A DNA stretch of 64,000 nt. Source: Endozoicomonas sp. ISHI1 (GTDB lineage Bacteria; Pseudomonadota; Gammaproteobacteria; Pseudomonadales; Endozoicomonadaceae). Position numbers and translations under genes: made by a program. Where the stretch lies: assembly GCF_024606225.1 (NCBI RefSeq), contig NZ_JAGRPU010000005.1, forward strand, positions 62,001 to 126,000. Reading direction: 5' to 3'. Below, piece by piece: positions 49,543 through 56,900 of the stretch (within the stretch, counting starts at the first letter, position 1; each line of letters starts with the position of its first letter). The notes below the pieces were generated by a model. It was not told the DNA's origin. It made no database searches and saw nothing but the letters and a program-made list of their open reading frames with translations.

Positions 49543-50178
49543 TTAATTCAAGAATCTGGCATCTTCCTTAATTCTTTTCTGCAAAGCCGGATGCGCCTTG
49601 ACCCTATGGAGATAGGCGGCAAAAACCGGATATTCTGACGGGTCAGGTTCAAATTCGGCATAACCGGCATTGATAAAACAGGAACCGATGCCAATATCAG
49701 CCATCATCAATGATTCACCCAAGAGAAAACCTTGTTCCGGAACTACACTTTCCAGATAAGCCAATGTCTTGGGCATGTTGTCTTTAAGGTTTTGCTGTAC
49801 TTTGTCTTCGTCCGTTTCCATCCCCATCATCGGCTTCACTACCCGTTCGAAGAACAAACTTTCAGCAGTCACTTTCATTAAAACCGTATCAGCGTACTCC
49901 TCGAACCAGCGGGCTTTGGCCTTCAGGACCAGATCGGCGGGATACAACGCAATTTCCGGGTAGCGATCTTCCAGATACTCACAGATGATGGAGGAGTCTG
50001 CCAGGGTCACTTCACCATCCTGCAAGGCAGGAACTTTTTTCAGGGGACTGATTTTTTCAAAACCTTCAGGGGTATTAAAAGGAATAACGGGGTCCAACTC
50101 AAAATTCAGCCCTTTCATTTCCAGGGCCACTAAAACCTTTCGAACCATGGGGGAAAGGGTTGCTCCAAAAACTTTCAT
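49543..50178 (-). CDS. Glutathione S-transferase family protein
   Basis: A 211-residue GST-fold protein. The N-terminal thioredoxin-like domain (MKVFGATLSPMVRKVLVALE, then KKVPALQDGEVTLADSSIICEYLE with the cis-Pro and Glu/Ser glutathione-binding residues) is followed by an all-helical C-terminal domain (FLLGESLMMADIGIGS, the N-capping motif). ATG 50178 follows AGGAGAATT; the open frame extends 15 codons further. It is divergent from roxA, 160 bases away. A decayed copy of both genes lies 3 kb to the left. Confidence 0.9.
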   Translation of the reverse strand: MKVFGATLSPMVRKVLVALEMKGLNFELDPVIPFNTPEGFEKISPLKKVPALQDGEVTLADSSIICEYLEDRYPEIALYPADLVLKAKARWFEEYADTVLMKVTAESLFFERVVKPMMGMETDEDKVQQNLKDNMPKTLAYLESVVPEQGFLLGESLMMADIGIGSCFINAGYAEFEPDPSEYPVFAAYLHRVKAHPALQKRIKEDARFLN

Positions 50179-50337
50179 TCTAATTCTCCTGTTCAATGAA
50201 TAATTTTCATTCCTTAGGGGCAAGAAAATTATTCTATCGCTATGGCGGCTCAGAACTATCTATCCTACAGCCAAGCCTATTAATAAGGCCACTTTATGCT
50301 AACCTTGCGTCGTTTATTTACATTCCGATGAAATTCA

Positions 50338-51504
50338 ATGAAACAATTTATTCTGGGTTCCCTTCCTCCAGAGGCTTTCCTGCAAAGCTATTGGCAAAAG
50401 AAACCTCTGCTGATTCGTCAGGCCATCCCGGATTTTCTGTCACCTCTCTCGGCCGATGAGCTGGCAGGTCTGGCGTTGGAAGAGGACGTTGAGTCCCGTA
50501 TTGTGCTTGAGAAAGGGGAAACTCCGTGGGAGCTGAGACGGGGACCGTTCAGTGAAGCTGACTTTGCCTGTCTGCCGCCCAGTCACTGGACACTTCTGGT
50601 TCAGGCTGTGGACCACTGGGTACCCGGTGTTCACTCATTGCTGGATTACTTTGACTTTCTTCCCTCCTGGCGGCTTGAAGACATCATGATCAGCTATGCA
50701 ACCGACGGTGGTTCAGTGGGCCCTCACTATGATCATTTTGATGTTTTCCTGATTCAGGCCGAAGGTCAAAGACGCTGGCAAGTCGGCCCGGTCTATGATG
50801 CTACCTCACCGAAACTGGAAGACACTGACCTTCACATCTTGTCAGAGTTTGAAGTTCTGCAAGATTATGTCCTTGAACCCGGCGACATGCTCTACCTGCC
50901 ACCTGGTATCGGTCATCATGGCGCAGCCGAAGGTGAATGCATGACTATTTCAGTAGGCTTTCGGGCTCCCAGCCATCGCGAGATTCTGATGCAATTTACT
51001 GACTTTATCGCCGACCGGTTACCAGAGAGCCTTCGCTATTCAGACCCCGACCAGACTTTGCCCGAGCAAAAAGGCGAGATTGATGAAAAAGCCCTGGATC
51101 GTCTACAGAAAATTCTGAAAACGCATATTGAAGATCGCTCAATGCTGGCAGAATGGTTTGGAGAGATGATGACCCAACCCAAACATGAGCAGCCATTGGA
51201 AGAACACTGGCAAAGTTGGGAAGCGCTTAAGGAAGAGGCTGAAGGGATTGATCTGGTGCTCAATGAGGGCTCAAGGCTCGCTTTCAGGCAAGAGAAAAAT
51301 CACCTGACACTGTTTGCTGATGGTGAGGCCTACGAATGCCAGTCTGCAGACGCAGCGAATCTGGCTCAACAGATGTGTCAGCACTCGCAACTGGCATCCG
51401 ATCAATGGCACTTTGTCGTGGACAATGAAGCTCGTGAGTTGCTACTCCGCTTGATTAACGCGGGCTGTATCTACCCGCTCTTTGAGGCAGAGACAGAGGA
51501 CTGA
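50338..51504 (+). CDS. roxA: Ribosomal protein uL16 arginine hydroxylase, RoxA/YcfD-like
   Basis: JmjC-fold 2-oxoglutarate/Fe(II) oxygenase that hydroxylates an arginine of ribosomal protein L16. The 388-residue protein follows E. coli YcfD: SYWQKKPLLIRQAIPDF, LSADELAGLALEEDVESR, LLVQAVDHWVPG, then the metal motif GPHYDHFDVFLIQAEGQRRW (His-x-Asp) and LPPGIGHHGAAEGECMTISVGF with the distal histidine. The C-terminal winged-helix-like dimer domain is present. It is intact, unlike the remnant at 46963. Confidence 0.94.
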   Translation: MKQFILGSLPPEAFLQSYWQKKPLLIRQAIPDFLSPLSADELAGLALEEDVESRIVLEKGETPWELRRGPFSEADFACLPPSHWTLLVQAVDHWVPGVHSLLDYFDFLPSWRLEDIMISYATDGGSVGPHYDHFDVFLIQAEGQRRWQVGPVYDATSPKLEDTDLHILSEFEVLQDYVLEPGDMLYLPPGIGHHGAAEGECMTISVGFRAPSHREILMQFTDFIADRLPESLRYSDPDQTLPEQKGEIDEKALDRLQKILKTHIEDRSMLAEWFGEMMTQPKHEQPLEEHWQSWEALKEEAEGIDLVLNEGSRLAFRQEKNHLTLFADGEAYECQSADAANLAQQMCQHSQLASDQWHFVVDNEARELLLRLINAGCIYPLFEAETED

Positions 51505-51619
51505 TGAATAATATTCTGTTATTGGTCGAACGCTTAAACCAAAAATAACAACCAACCAGCGTGGCAAATGATAGCCTTAGCGCTTTCATTTGCCACTTTT
51601 CACCTTCAGAAAAGTTAAA

Positions 51620-51745
51620 ACTGATATCTCTGGTAAGAACATCTCTTCGGGTGCTGTAGTTCTGCTTCTTTTACAGATTAACCCGTCATTTTTGGCTTTA
51701 AAGCTTTACTGACCAAACGGCCGCACGTAAGGCTTGATTATAACT
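51620..51745 (+). repeat. Upstream module of the RING-like gene, copy 1
   Basis: Contains TTCTGCTTCTTTTACAGATT, AACCCGTCATTTTTGGC, TTAAAGCTTTACTGACCAAA and GTAAGGCTTGATTATAA. Closely similar blocks occur at 53165-53255 and 55320-55440. Confidence 0.6.
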
Positions 51746-51784
51746 ATTCTGGTGAAGTTGTTTTTAACAAATACAGGTAAAGCT

Positions 51785-53104
51785 ATGGCCTTACAATGTG
51801 ACTTTAAGGTGCTTTTATTTTCAGTCTTTTTTTTGTTTTGTCAGCAGGGGATGGCAAACGACACCTATGATCTTGAAGAATTTCGCCAGTATTATAAAAA
51901 AATCTGGGACCCTTCCCCAAAAAGAAGGCAAAAGGGCTCGGGTGATTCCATCATGAACCCGTTTAAAATTATTCGTATTGGCTTTTTCGGGCTGAATTTA
52001 GCGGCTGATGATGTATCCGGAGATGACCGACTGGAAATCTACAATAACTTCTTGCTTGATGAGCAAAATTTTGAATATCTTTCAAACTTTTACTTTTACT
52101 ACGTGAACATAGGGAGCCCTCAATATCGGCATGCGCGCATTCAGAAAATACTGAGACTGATATTTCGTATATTCACTATGAATGTGACCATGGAAAATAG
52201 CCCGGCAGGTAAACAGAAAATAAACGCAATGGCCAGAAGCCTCTTTGATAAGTTGTTTTTTTCTCCAGCCATCGATGCTGAAATTAACCCTTATTACACT
52301 ATTTTCAATTCACATTCAGAGAAAAATCTGCCTGATTATGCCACTGTTCATAACGGTTTAGTCCTGATGTTTTTTGCTTTTCTTGGTCCTCATGTTCTTT
52401 CCACCAATGCCTTTTATGATCACTTTTCTGTGCTGCTCAATCGCTTTACCCGAAAAAGCTACCATGAAGCATTATCCAATTCACTGCTGTCTGGCAATAC
52501 CAGCGATTATCAATCTCCGAAAAGATTTGCCAATCGGCTCAAAGAAGCAAACCTGGACACTGAAACAGCTCTTCTCATCGGTTTACATGCAATGGCAAGC
52601 GCTTCTCACCACCACATGGCTACAGGAATGGCGTGGCCAGAGACACTGGAAGAACTGTTACAAAGATTTTTGCCCTATGAGCTTCTGTGCAGTAGCTACG
52701 AAAATATGAATAGCCTTTGCCAGAGAGAATCACGTTCCAGGCCTGAGGTCATGTTTAGCTACGAAGGTATGCGAGATTTTACATACAATATTCTGGGTAT
52801 TGATCCCACACCCCCGGCTGAATTAGATGAAGAAGCATGTTCACAGTCAGGAGTCTGCCGCAATCTATCGGACCATTCTCCACAGAATTCCAGTTCTCCC
52901 CGGGTTACCGCTTCTGACTGGAGTTTAGACAGTGAAGATTCCGACGAGGAAATAGCACAGAAATCAGGAGCAGTTGGAGGTGCCACCAGAGAGAGTCAGG
53001 AATGTTTGATTTGTTCAGGACCATTGGAAGATAAAACTATATTCATAAACTGCAGGCACCTTGGTTATTGTGAGGTCTGTATTGAGAACATTTTAAAGGA
53101 ATAG
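51785..53104 (+). CDS. Sec-exported protein with incomplete C-terminal RING-like motif
   Basis: About 439 residues; family not recognised. From ATG 51785 the N-terminus is a signal peptide (core KVLLFSVFFLFCQQGMA). The middle (40-380) is helix-rich with many aromatics, including ASASHHHMATGMAWPETLEE. A Ser/Asp-rich linker follows. The last 32 residues have CLIC, then NCRHLGYC and EVC: six of the eight zinc ligands of a C3HC4 RING (C-x2-C, C-x-H, C-x2-C). The final C-x2-C is missing because the gene stops. The decayed copy at 55433 keeps the same stop, so the short end is not a recent accident. A ubiquitin-ligase role is possible but unproven. Confidence 0.75.
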   Translation: MALQCDFKVLLFSVFFLFCQQGMANDTYDLEEFRQYYKKIWDPSPKRRQKGSGDSIMNPFKIIRIGFFGLNLAADDVSGDDRLEIYNNFLLDEQNFEYLSNFYFYYVNIGSPQYRHARIQKILRLIFRIFTMNVTMENSPAGKQKINAMARSLFDKLFFSPAIDAEINPYYTIFNSHSEKNLPDYATVHNGLVLMFFAFLGPHVLSTNAFYDHFSVLLNRFTRKSYHEALSNSLLSGNTSDYQSPKRFANRLKEANLDTETALLIGLHAMASASHHHMATGMAWPETLEELLQRFLPYELLCSSYENMNSLCQRESRSRPEVMFSYEGMRDFTYNILGIDPTPPAELDEEACSQSGVCRNLSDHSPQNSSSPRVTASDWSLDSEDSDEEIAQKSGAVGGATRESQECLICSGPLEDKTIFINCRHLGYCEVCIENILKE

Positions 53105-53110
53105 ATAGAA

Positions 53111-53131
53111 GGGAAGCTCTGCTTCTCCTTT
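53111..53131 (+). terminator. Possible terminator of the RING-like gene
   Basis: GGGAAGC and GCTTCTCC with a TCT loop precede TTTAT. The copy in the decayed gene (55614-55632) has a perfect 7-bp GGGAAGC/GCTTCCC stem, supporting a real hairpin. Confidence 0.45.
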
Positions 53132-53164
53132 ATACTTCCAGCGGTTCTGAGATCCTTCCCAGCC

Positions 53165-53255
53165 AGATACTGATATTGTGCTTCTTTGACAAATTGACCC
53201 GCCATTTTATTGCCTTAAAGCTTTACTGACCAAAAAGTCTCACGAAAGGTTTGTT
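53165..53255 (+). repeat. Upstream module of the RING-like gene, copy 2 (orphan)
   Basis: Shares TTGACAAATTGACCCGCCATTTT-like sequence and TTAAAGCTTTACTGACCAAA with copies at 51620 and 55320, but is followed directly by the 3' flank of paralogue 4 instead of a RING-like gene, so the gene was probably deleted. Confidence 0.6.
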
Positions 53256-53280
53256 GATGAACAAGAGTGAAAGCAAACAA

Positions 53281-55083
53281 TCAATCATTCATCAACAGTT
53301 TAATGATGTTCACCCTGCGATCAGAACCGGTGGTAACCAGATGGCTGACGTCGTTGCTGAAGTTGGCTGATATGACCGAACCCCAATGATAAACAGTGGC
53401 TTTTTCTACCCATGATCCATCAGTTTCCTGGCCAATAATTTTCGCCGTGTTATCTAAACTGGCAGTCAACACATGGCGGCTATCGGCACTGAAGGTGGCT
53501 GAGCTGACCGAACTATTATGACGAATTTCGAATTTTTTTTCCCACAATCCATCATCATGATGGTCATAAATTATAACTCTGCAATCGTGAGTGGCCGTAA
53601 CCATATGACGGCTATCAGCGCTGAAGGTGAAATTGGCGTGGGCATCGCCACCGTTGTGCAAAGTGGCTTTTTCTTCCCATAATCCACCCGCACCCGCCTT
53701 ATGGCCACAGATTTTCGCCACGCCATCTCCACGGGTGATCACAAGATGGCAGCCATCGGGGCTGAAAGAGGCTGTTTTGACCACACGACTATTGATAATA
53801 GTGAGTTTTTCTTTCCATGTACCATCGTCCTCATAGCCGTGGATTTTCACAGTGTAATTGCCATTGACGGTAACCAGATGGTGTCCATCGGGGCTCATGG
53901 CGGCTATATCGACACCTTCTTCATGGTAAATGGTGGCTTGTTCTTCCCATGTTCCGTCTTCCTCCTGGCCGTAGATTTTCGCAGTGCCATCGTAACTGGC
54001 GGTCAGCACATGGCGACTATCGTCGCTTAAAGTAGCTGAGATAACATTGTCATCATGAGTAATTCTGGCTTTTTCTATCCATAATCCATCGGACTCCAGA
54101 CTATAGATCTTCACTGTGTGATCGTCGCTGGCAGTCACCACATGGTGTCCATCGGCGCTGAAGGAGGCTGAATTAATATCGTTACCATGGGCAATGATGG
54201 CTTTCTCTTCCCATAATCCATCGTCATCATGACCATAGATTTTTGCTATGTAGTCGTCCCAGGTGATCAGATGGCGACCGTCAGGGCTGAAGTCAGCTGA
54301 GATGATATAGTCATCATGGTGAACGGTGGCTTTTTCTTCCCATCTTCCATTAGCCTCGCAAACGATGATTTTTGCGGTTTCATTGTGACTGATGGTCACC
54401 ACTTGGCGGCCATCGTCGCTGAAGGTGGCTGATCTGACCCAGTCATCATGGGAAATGATGGCTTTTTCTTGCCATGATCCATTGTCCTCCTGGTCATAGA
54501 TTCTCGCCGTGCCATCATTACTGGCAGTTACCACGTGGAGGCCATCGGTGCTGAAAGTGGCCGATCTGACTTGACCTCTATGGGTAATAGTGACTTTAGC
54601 CTCTAAATTAAATGTTTTGCGTTGCGACATTAAATCTGTGTTGTTGAAAAAAACCAGAGCAGGAAAATCAACATTGTTTCGGCGCTCTATAAGTGACTTG
54701 GTTAACACTTGATCATTTGTAAACTGCCCCACCCAACGGCTGAGTTGTTCATCACTTTTTGCTGTGATGACCGTCTTTAACAGAGACTGGTGTGGAGAAG
54801 AAAAGCGGCGATACCACGCCTTTGCCAGAAGGTCTTCTCCTTCAATAACCTCTCGAAAGTAGGTACACACCTGTTTTAAACGGGCAATATCTTTAAGTCT
54901 CAAACAGCCAATAATTTTCAATTGTGTCAGGCTAGGCAAATTGAGTAGTGAAAGTTCACCCTTGTCAGATACAGTAATTTTTCTACCTGCACTGACACCT
55001 ATACCCGTTGACGCTTGCTTCGATATAGATTGATCAGGCGTTGTTGAGTGTGTACTGCCAGAGTTTGGATTTATTCGATCCAT
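53281..55083 (-). CDS. F-box-like/WD40-like repeat protein, paralogue 4
   Basis: A 600-residue paralogue. Its F-box-like segment (LLNLPSLTQLKIIGCLRLKD, IARLKQVCTYFREVI, W) is nearly identical to paralogue 3, while the repeat surface differs more, especially repeats 3 to 8. Ten WD40-like repeats are present; repeat 3 has lost a few residues (HLITWDDYIAKIYG) and repeat 8 is shortened (AHANFTFSADSRHM). Conserved N-terminus with diverging repeats fits a constant ligase-binding part and variable target-binding part (inference). No signal peptide. Confidence 0.82.
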   Translation of the reverse strand: MDRINPNSGSTHSTTPDQSISKQASTGIGVSAGRKITVSDKGELSLLNLPSLTQLKIIGCLRLKDIARLKQVCTYFREVIEGEDLLAKAWYRRFSSPHQSLLKTVITAKSDEQLSRWVGQFTNDQVLTKSLIERRNNVDFPALVFFNNTDLMSQRKTFNLEAKVTITHRGQVRSATFSTDGLHVVTASNDGTARIYDQEDNGSWQEKAIISHDDWVRSATFSDDGRQVVTISHNETAKIIVCEANGRWEEKATVHHDDYIISADFSPDGRHLITWDDYIAKIYGHDDDGLWEEKAIIAHGNDINSASFSADGHHVVTASDDHTVKIYSLESDGLWIEKARITHDDNVISATLSDDSRHVLTASYDGTAKIYGQEEDGTWEEQATIYHEEGVDIAAMSPDGHHLVTVNGNYTVKIHGYEDDGTWKEKLTIINSRVVKTASFSPDGCHLVITRGDGVAKICGHKAGAGGLWEEKATLHNGGDAHANFTFSADSRHMVTATHDCRVIIYDHHDDGLWEKKFEIRHNSSVSSATFSADSRHVLTASLDNTAKIIGQETDGSWVEKATVYHWGSVISANFSNDVSHLVTTGSDRRVNIIKLLMND

Positions 55084-55089
55084 GCTTGG

Positions 55090-55225
55090 TTACTCGTATT
55101 AATCCTCAATTAGAAAGGACATTCAGAATTGATACTGCAAATTTGACTCGGTTTTAAAATAAAAGTTCAAAATATGTTGTTAAGTGCAACGGACAAAGCT
55201 TCTGTCTTTCAGCACACTCAGAATG
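55090..55225 (-). promoter_or_regulatory. Shared upstream block of F-box/WD40 paralogue 4
   Basis: Contains CTCAATTAGAAAGGACATTC, GAATTGATACTG, AAAAGTTCAAAATATGTTGT, TAAGTGCAACGGACAAAG and TTTCTGTCTTTCAGCACA in the order seen upstream of the other paralogues. Confidence 0.55.
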
Positions 55226-55319
55226 GCTTTGGCTTCACTCAGCCAAAGCTCACTGGATCGGTGAGGGTGAGAGCTTTCATTTTTCACGTCAAAAATTAAG
55301 AAAAATTGAAGCTAATTTC

Positions 55320-55440
55320 TCTGGTAGATATACCTTTTCAAACGCTGGATTTCTGCATCTTTGATAGATGAATCAGCCATTTTTTGGCCTTAAAGAGCTT
55401 TTCTGAAAAAAAACCAACGGGAGGCTTGATTGTAATTGTT
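55320..55440 (+). repeat. Upstream module of the RING-like gene, copy 3
   Basis: Shares CTCTGGTA, TTTCTGCATCTTT, AATCAGCCATTTTTTGGCC, TTAAAGAGCTTTTCTGA and GGAGGCTTGATTGTAA with the other two copies. It lies directly before the decayed RING-like gene. Confidence 0.6.
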
Positions 55441-55605
55441 TTAACGCGAAACAATGCAGGAAACACGAGCACCTCGGGAAGCAACAGGAAAGGGCCTGGG
55501 ATATTCGATTTGTTCAGAAGTACTGCAAGATAGAAAGGGTATCAGAAAACAGCACACACTCTGGTATTTGGAAGGTCTGTATTGAGAACACTTTGAAAGA
55601 GTAGA
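55433..55605 (+). pseudogene. Decayed copy of the RING-like gene
   Basis: Sequence such as GATTTGTTCAGAAGTACTGC and GGTCTGTATTGAGAACA matches the last 120 bases of the gene at 51785-53104, and the 5' part matches its upstream region. More than a kilobase of the coding region is missing and the frame is broken. The stop codon and following hairpin correspond to those of the intact gene. Confidence 0.75.
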
Positions 55606-55808
55606 CAGCAGGGAAGCTGTGCTTCCCCTTTATCCTAAATGCGTTTCTGACATTCTTGCCTGCAAAACGTCACAGTCACGGGTTATCAGATTGTGGTGGT
55701 TCTGGTGGCCGCTCAGGCTGAGACCTTAGTTTCTGTCGCTGTTCCCGTAGCGTTTCCGGAGTCAGGGGGTTGCCACCGTTTCCATTATCTCCAGGCCTGG
55801 TTACATTT

Positions 55809-56900
55809 TCAGGATTGGCTGGGCCCATTTGGATTGGCTCCTGGCCCATCGGGATTCACTCCTGGCCCATCGGGATTCACTCCTGGCCCATCGGGATTCA
55901 CTCCTGGCCCATCGGGATTCACTCCTGGCCCATCGGGATTGCTCTGGTTCCCCCTGGGTTGCTCCGCAACAACTCTGGGACTATTCGAGCGGTTCAAACC
56001 TTCAAAAGCCTCCAGCCTCACCGGTTTATGGCGTACTTCCTTCCAACGCTTTTCCCACTTGTTATCGTGATCTCTCTCACCCTCTTCGTGTTCGTTGTCG
56101 CCTAGTTTGTGGGCTATCTGCCTGATGCCGTCTTCTAAGGCATCCAGTTTAGCTTTATCGACCTTAGGATTGTAATTTGCAAAGTTTGTGGTCTCGTGTT
56201 CTGCCAGAACTTTTTTAGCGGTATCCCAGAGCTCCTGGAAGTCATCTCGCTCCATGAGCTTGTCATCCCACGGAATAAGGGTAACGGGTTCCTTTCCTGG
56301 AAAGGCAATCGTCACTTTGAGATCTTTGGGGGCATTCTTTGGATTTTCCATAGCATCCTTGGCCCGGCTTAATAGATCAAACTCTTCATAGCGTTGAGAG
56401 ACCTTGGCTGCTTCATCCAGTTTCTCCTTTTGCCTGGCGTTGAGTTGATCCTCAGACATGGTTTCAAGCTCCATCGCTTCTCTCATGGCTTTCTCTTCGG
56501 GAGTCTCGTTTTGTCTCGGATCGGGATTTTGGATCGGTGGCTGACTACCAGGCCCAGGATTCCTGTTTCCTGTCGGATCGGGATTTTGGATCGGTGGCTG
56601 ACTACCAGGCCCAGGATTCCTGTTTCCTGTCGGATCGGGATTTTGGATCGGTGGCTGACTGCCAGGCCTTAGCCCCGGTGTATTTAAAGGGTTTGAAGGA
56701 TCGGTTCTCCTTTCGTTTATGGGCGTGTCAGGAGTCCTGCTTTGCTGCAGCTGATTAAGCTGTGGATCAGGATTAACAGGACCACTAATTCTATGAGTGG
56801 GCGTGTTCCCGTCCGATGATAAAGGGGCATTACTACCCGTATTGCTAGCGGGTATCTGAAGACTACCACTCCTTCCTGAAATTTCCATGCCACTACTCAT
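55809..56900 (-). CDS. Proline-rich tandem-repeat protein of unknown function
   Basis: A 363-residue hydrophilic protein with no recognised family. The Ser/Asn/Pro-rich N-terminus leads to a 19-residue repeat GPGSQPPIQNPDPTGNRNP (about 2.6 copies, residues 80-132), a charged helical middle (135-310, including ETPEEKAMREAMELETMSED), and a 7-residue repeat GPGVNPD (four perfect copies plus variants) at the C-terminus. No signal peptide; AAGGAG lies before the ATG. The layout suits a surface or secreted protein. The stop at 55809 may be due to a frameshift: one base fewer near 55821-55823 would extend it by about 45 residues. Confidence 0.75.
   Translation of the reverse strand: MSSGMEISGRSGSLQIPASNTGSNAPLSSDGNTPTHRISGPVNPDPQLNQLQQSRTPDTPINERRTDPSNPLNTPGLRPGSQPPIQNPDPTGNRNPGPGSQPPIQNPDPTGNRNPGPGSQPPIQNPDPRQNETPEEKAMREAMELETMSEDQLNARQKEKLDEAAKVSQRYEEFDLLSRAKDAMENPKNAPKDLKVTIAFPGKEPVTLIPWDDKLMERDDFQELWDTAKKVLAEHETTNFANYNPKVDKAKLDALEDGIRQIAHKLGDNEHEEGERDHDNKWEKRWKEVRHKPVRLEAFEGLNRSNSPRVVAEQPRGNQSNPDGPGVNPDGPGVNPDGPGVNPDGPGVNPDGPGANPNGPSQS
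55822..55941 (-). repeat. 21-bp tandem repeats coding GPGVNPD
   Basis: Units of GGCCCATCGGGATTCACTCC plus T (plus strand) begin at 55843, 55864, 55885 and 55906, identical to each other, with partial units at both ends. Perfect identity suggests recent expansion; the 21-base length preserves frame. Confidence 0.9.
56518..56668 (-). repeat. 57-bp tandem repeats coding 19-residue units
   Basis: GGATTTTGGATCGGTGGCTG recurs at 56524, 56581 and 56638, an exact 57-base period. The first two units are identical; the third is partial and slightly changed at its end. Confidence 0.9.

Larger units (their letters stand above)
55084..55808. other. Intergenic region with decayed sequences
   Basis: About 725 bases with no intact gene. 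From left: the shared upstream block of paralogue 4, a third copy of the RING-gene upstream module, a decayed RING-like gene end with its hairpin, and a stretch (55676-55808) that still reads as the probable lost C-terminus of the proline-rich gene on the minus strand. Confidence 0.65.

Noticed and set aside
51785-53104. A complete RING finger
   Set aside because: Only six of eight ligands are present; no C-x2-C follows in any frame after the stop codon.
42705-55083. Toxin-antitoxin or phage-defence island
   Set aside because: Repeats and F-box-like segments might suggest defence proteins, but there is no nuclease, NTPase, protease or toxin domain and no integrase; the eukaryotic-type layout fits host interaction better.
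55822-55941. Short direct repeats that could suggest a CRISPR array
   Set aside because: The 21-base units are contiguous with no spacers and encode GPGVNPD in frame; no cas genes are present.
55809-56900. Phase variation by the tandem repeats
   Set aside because: Both repeat units (21 and 57 bases) are multiples of three, so copy-number change cannot switch the frame; the frameshift proposed is a separate single-base event.
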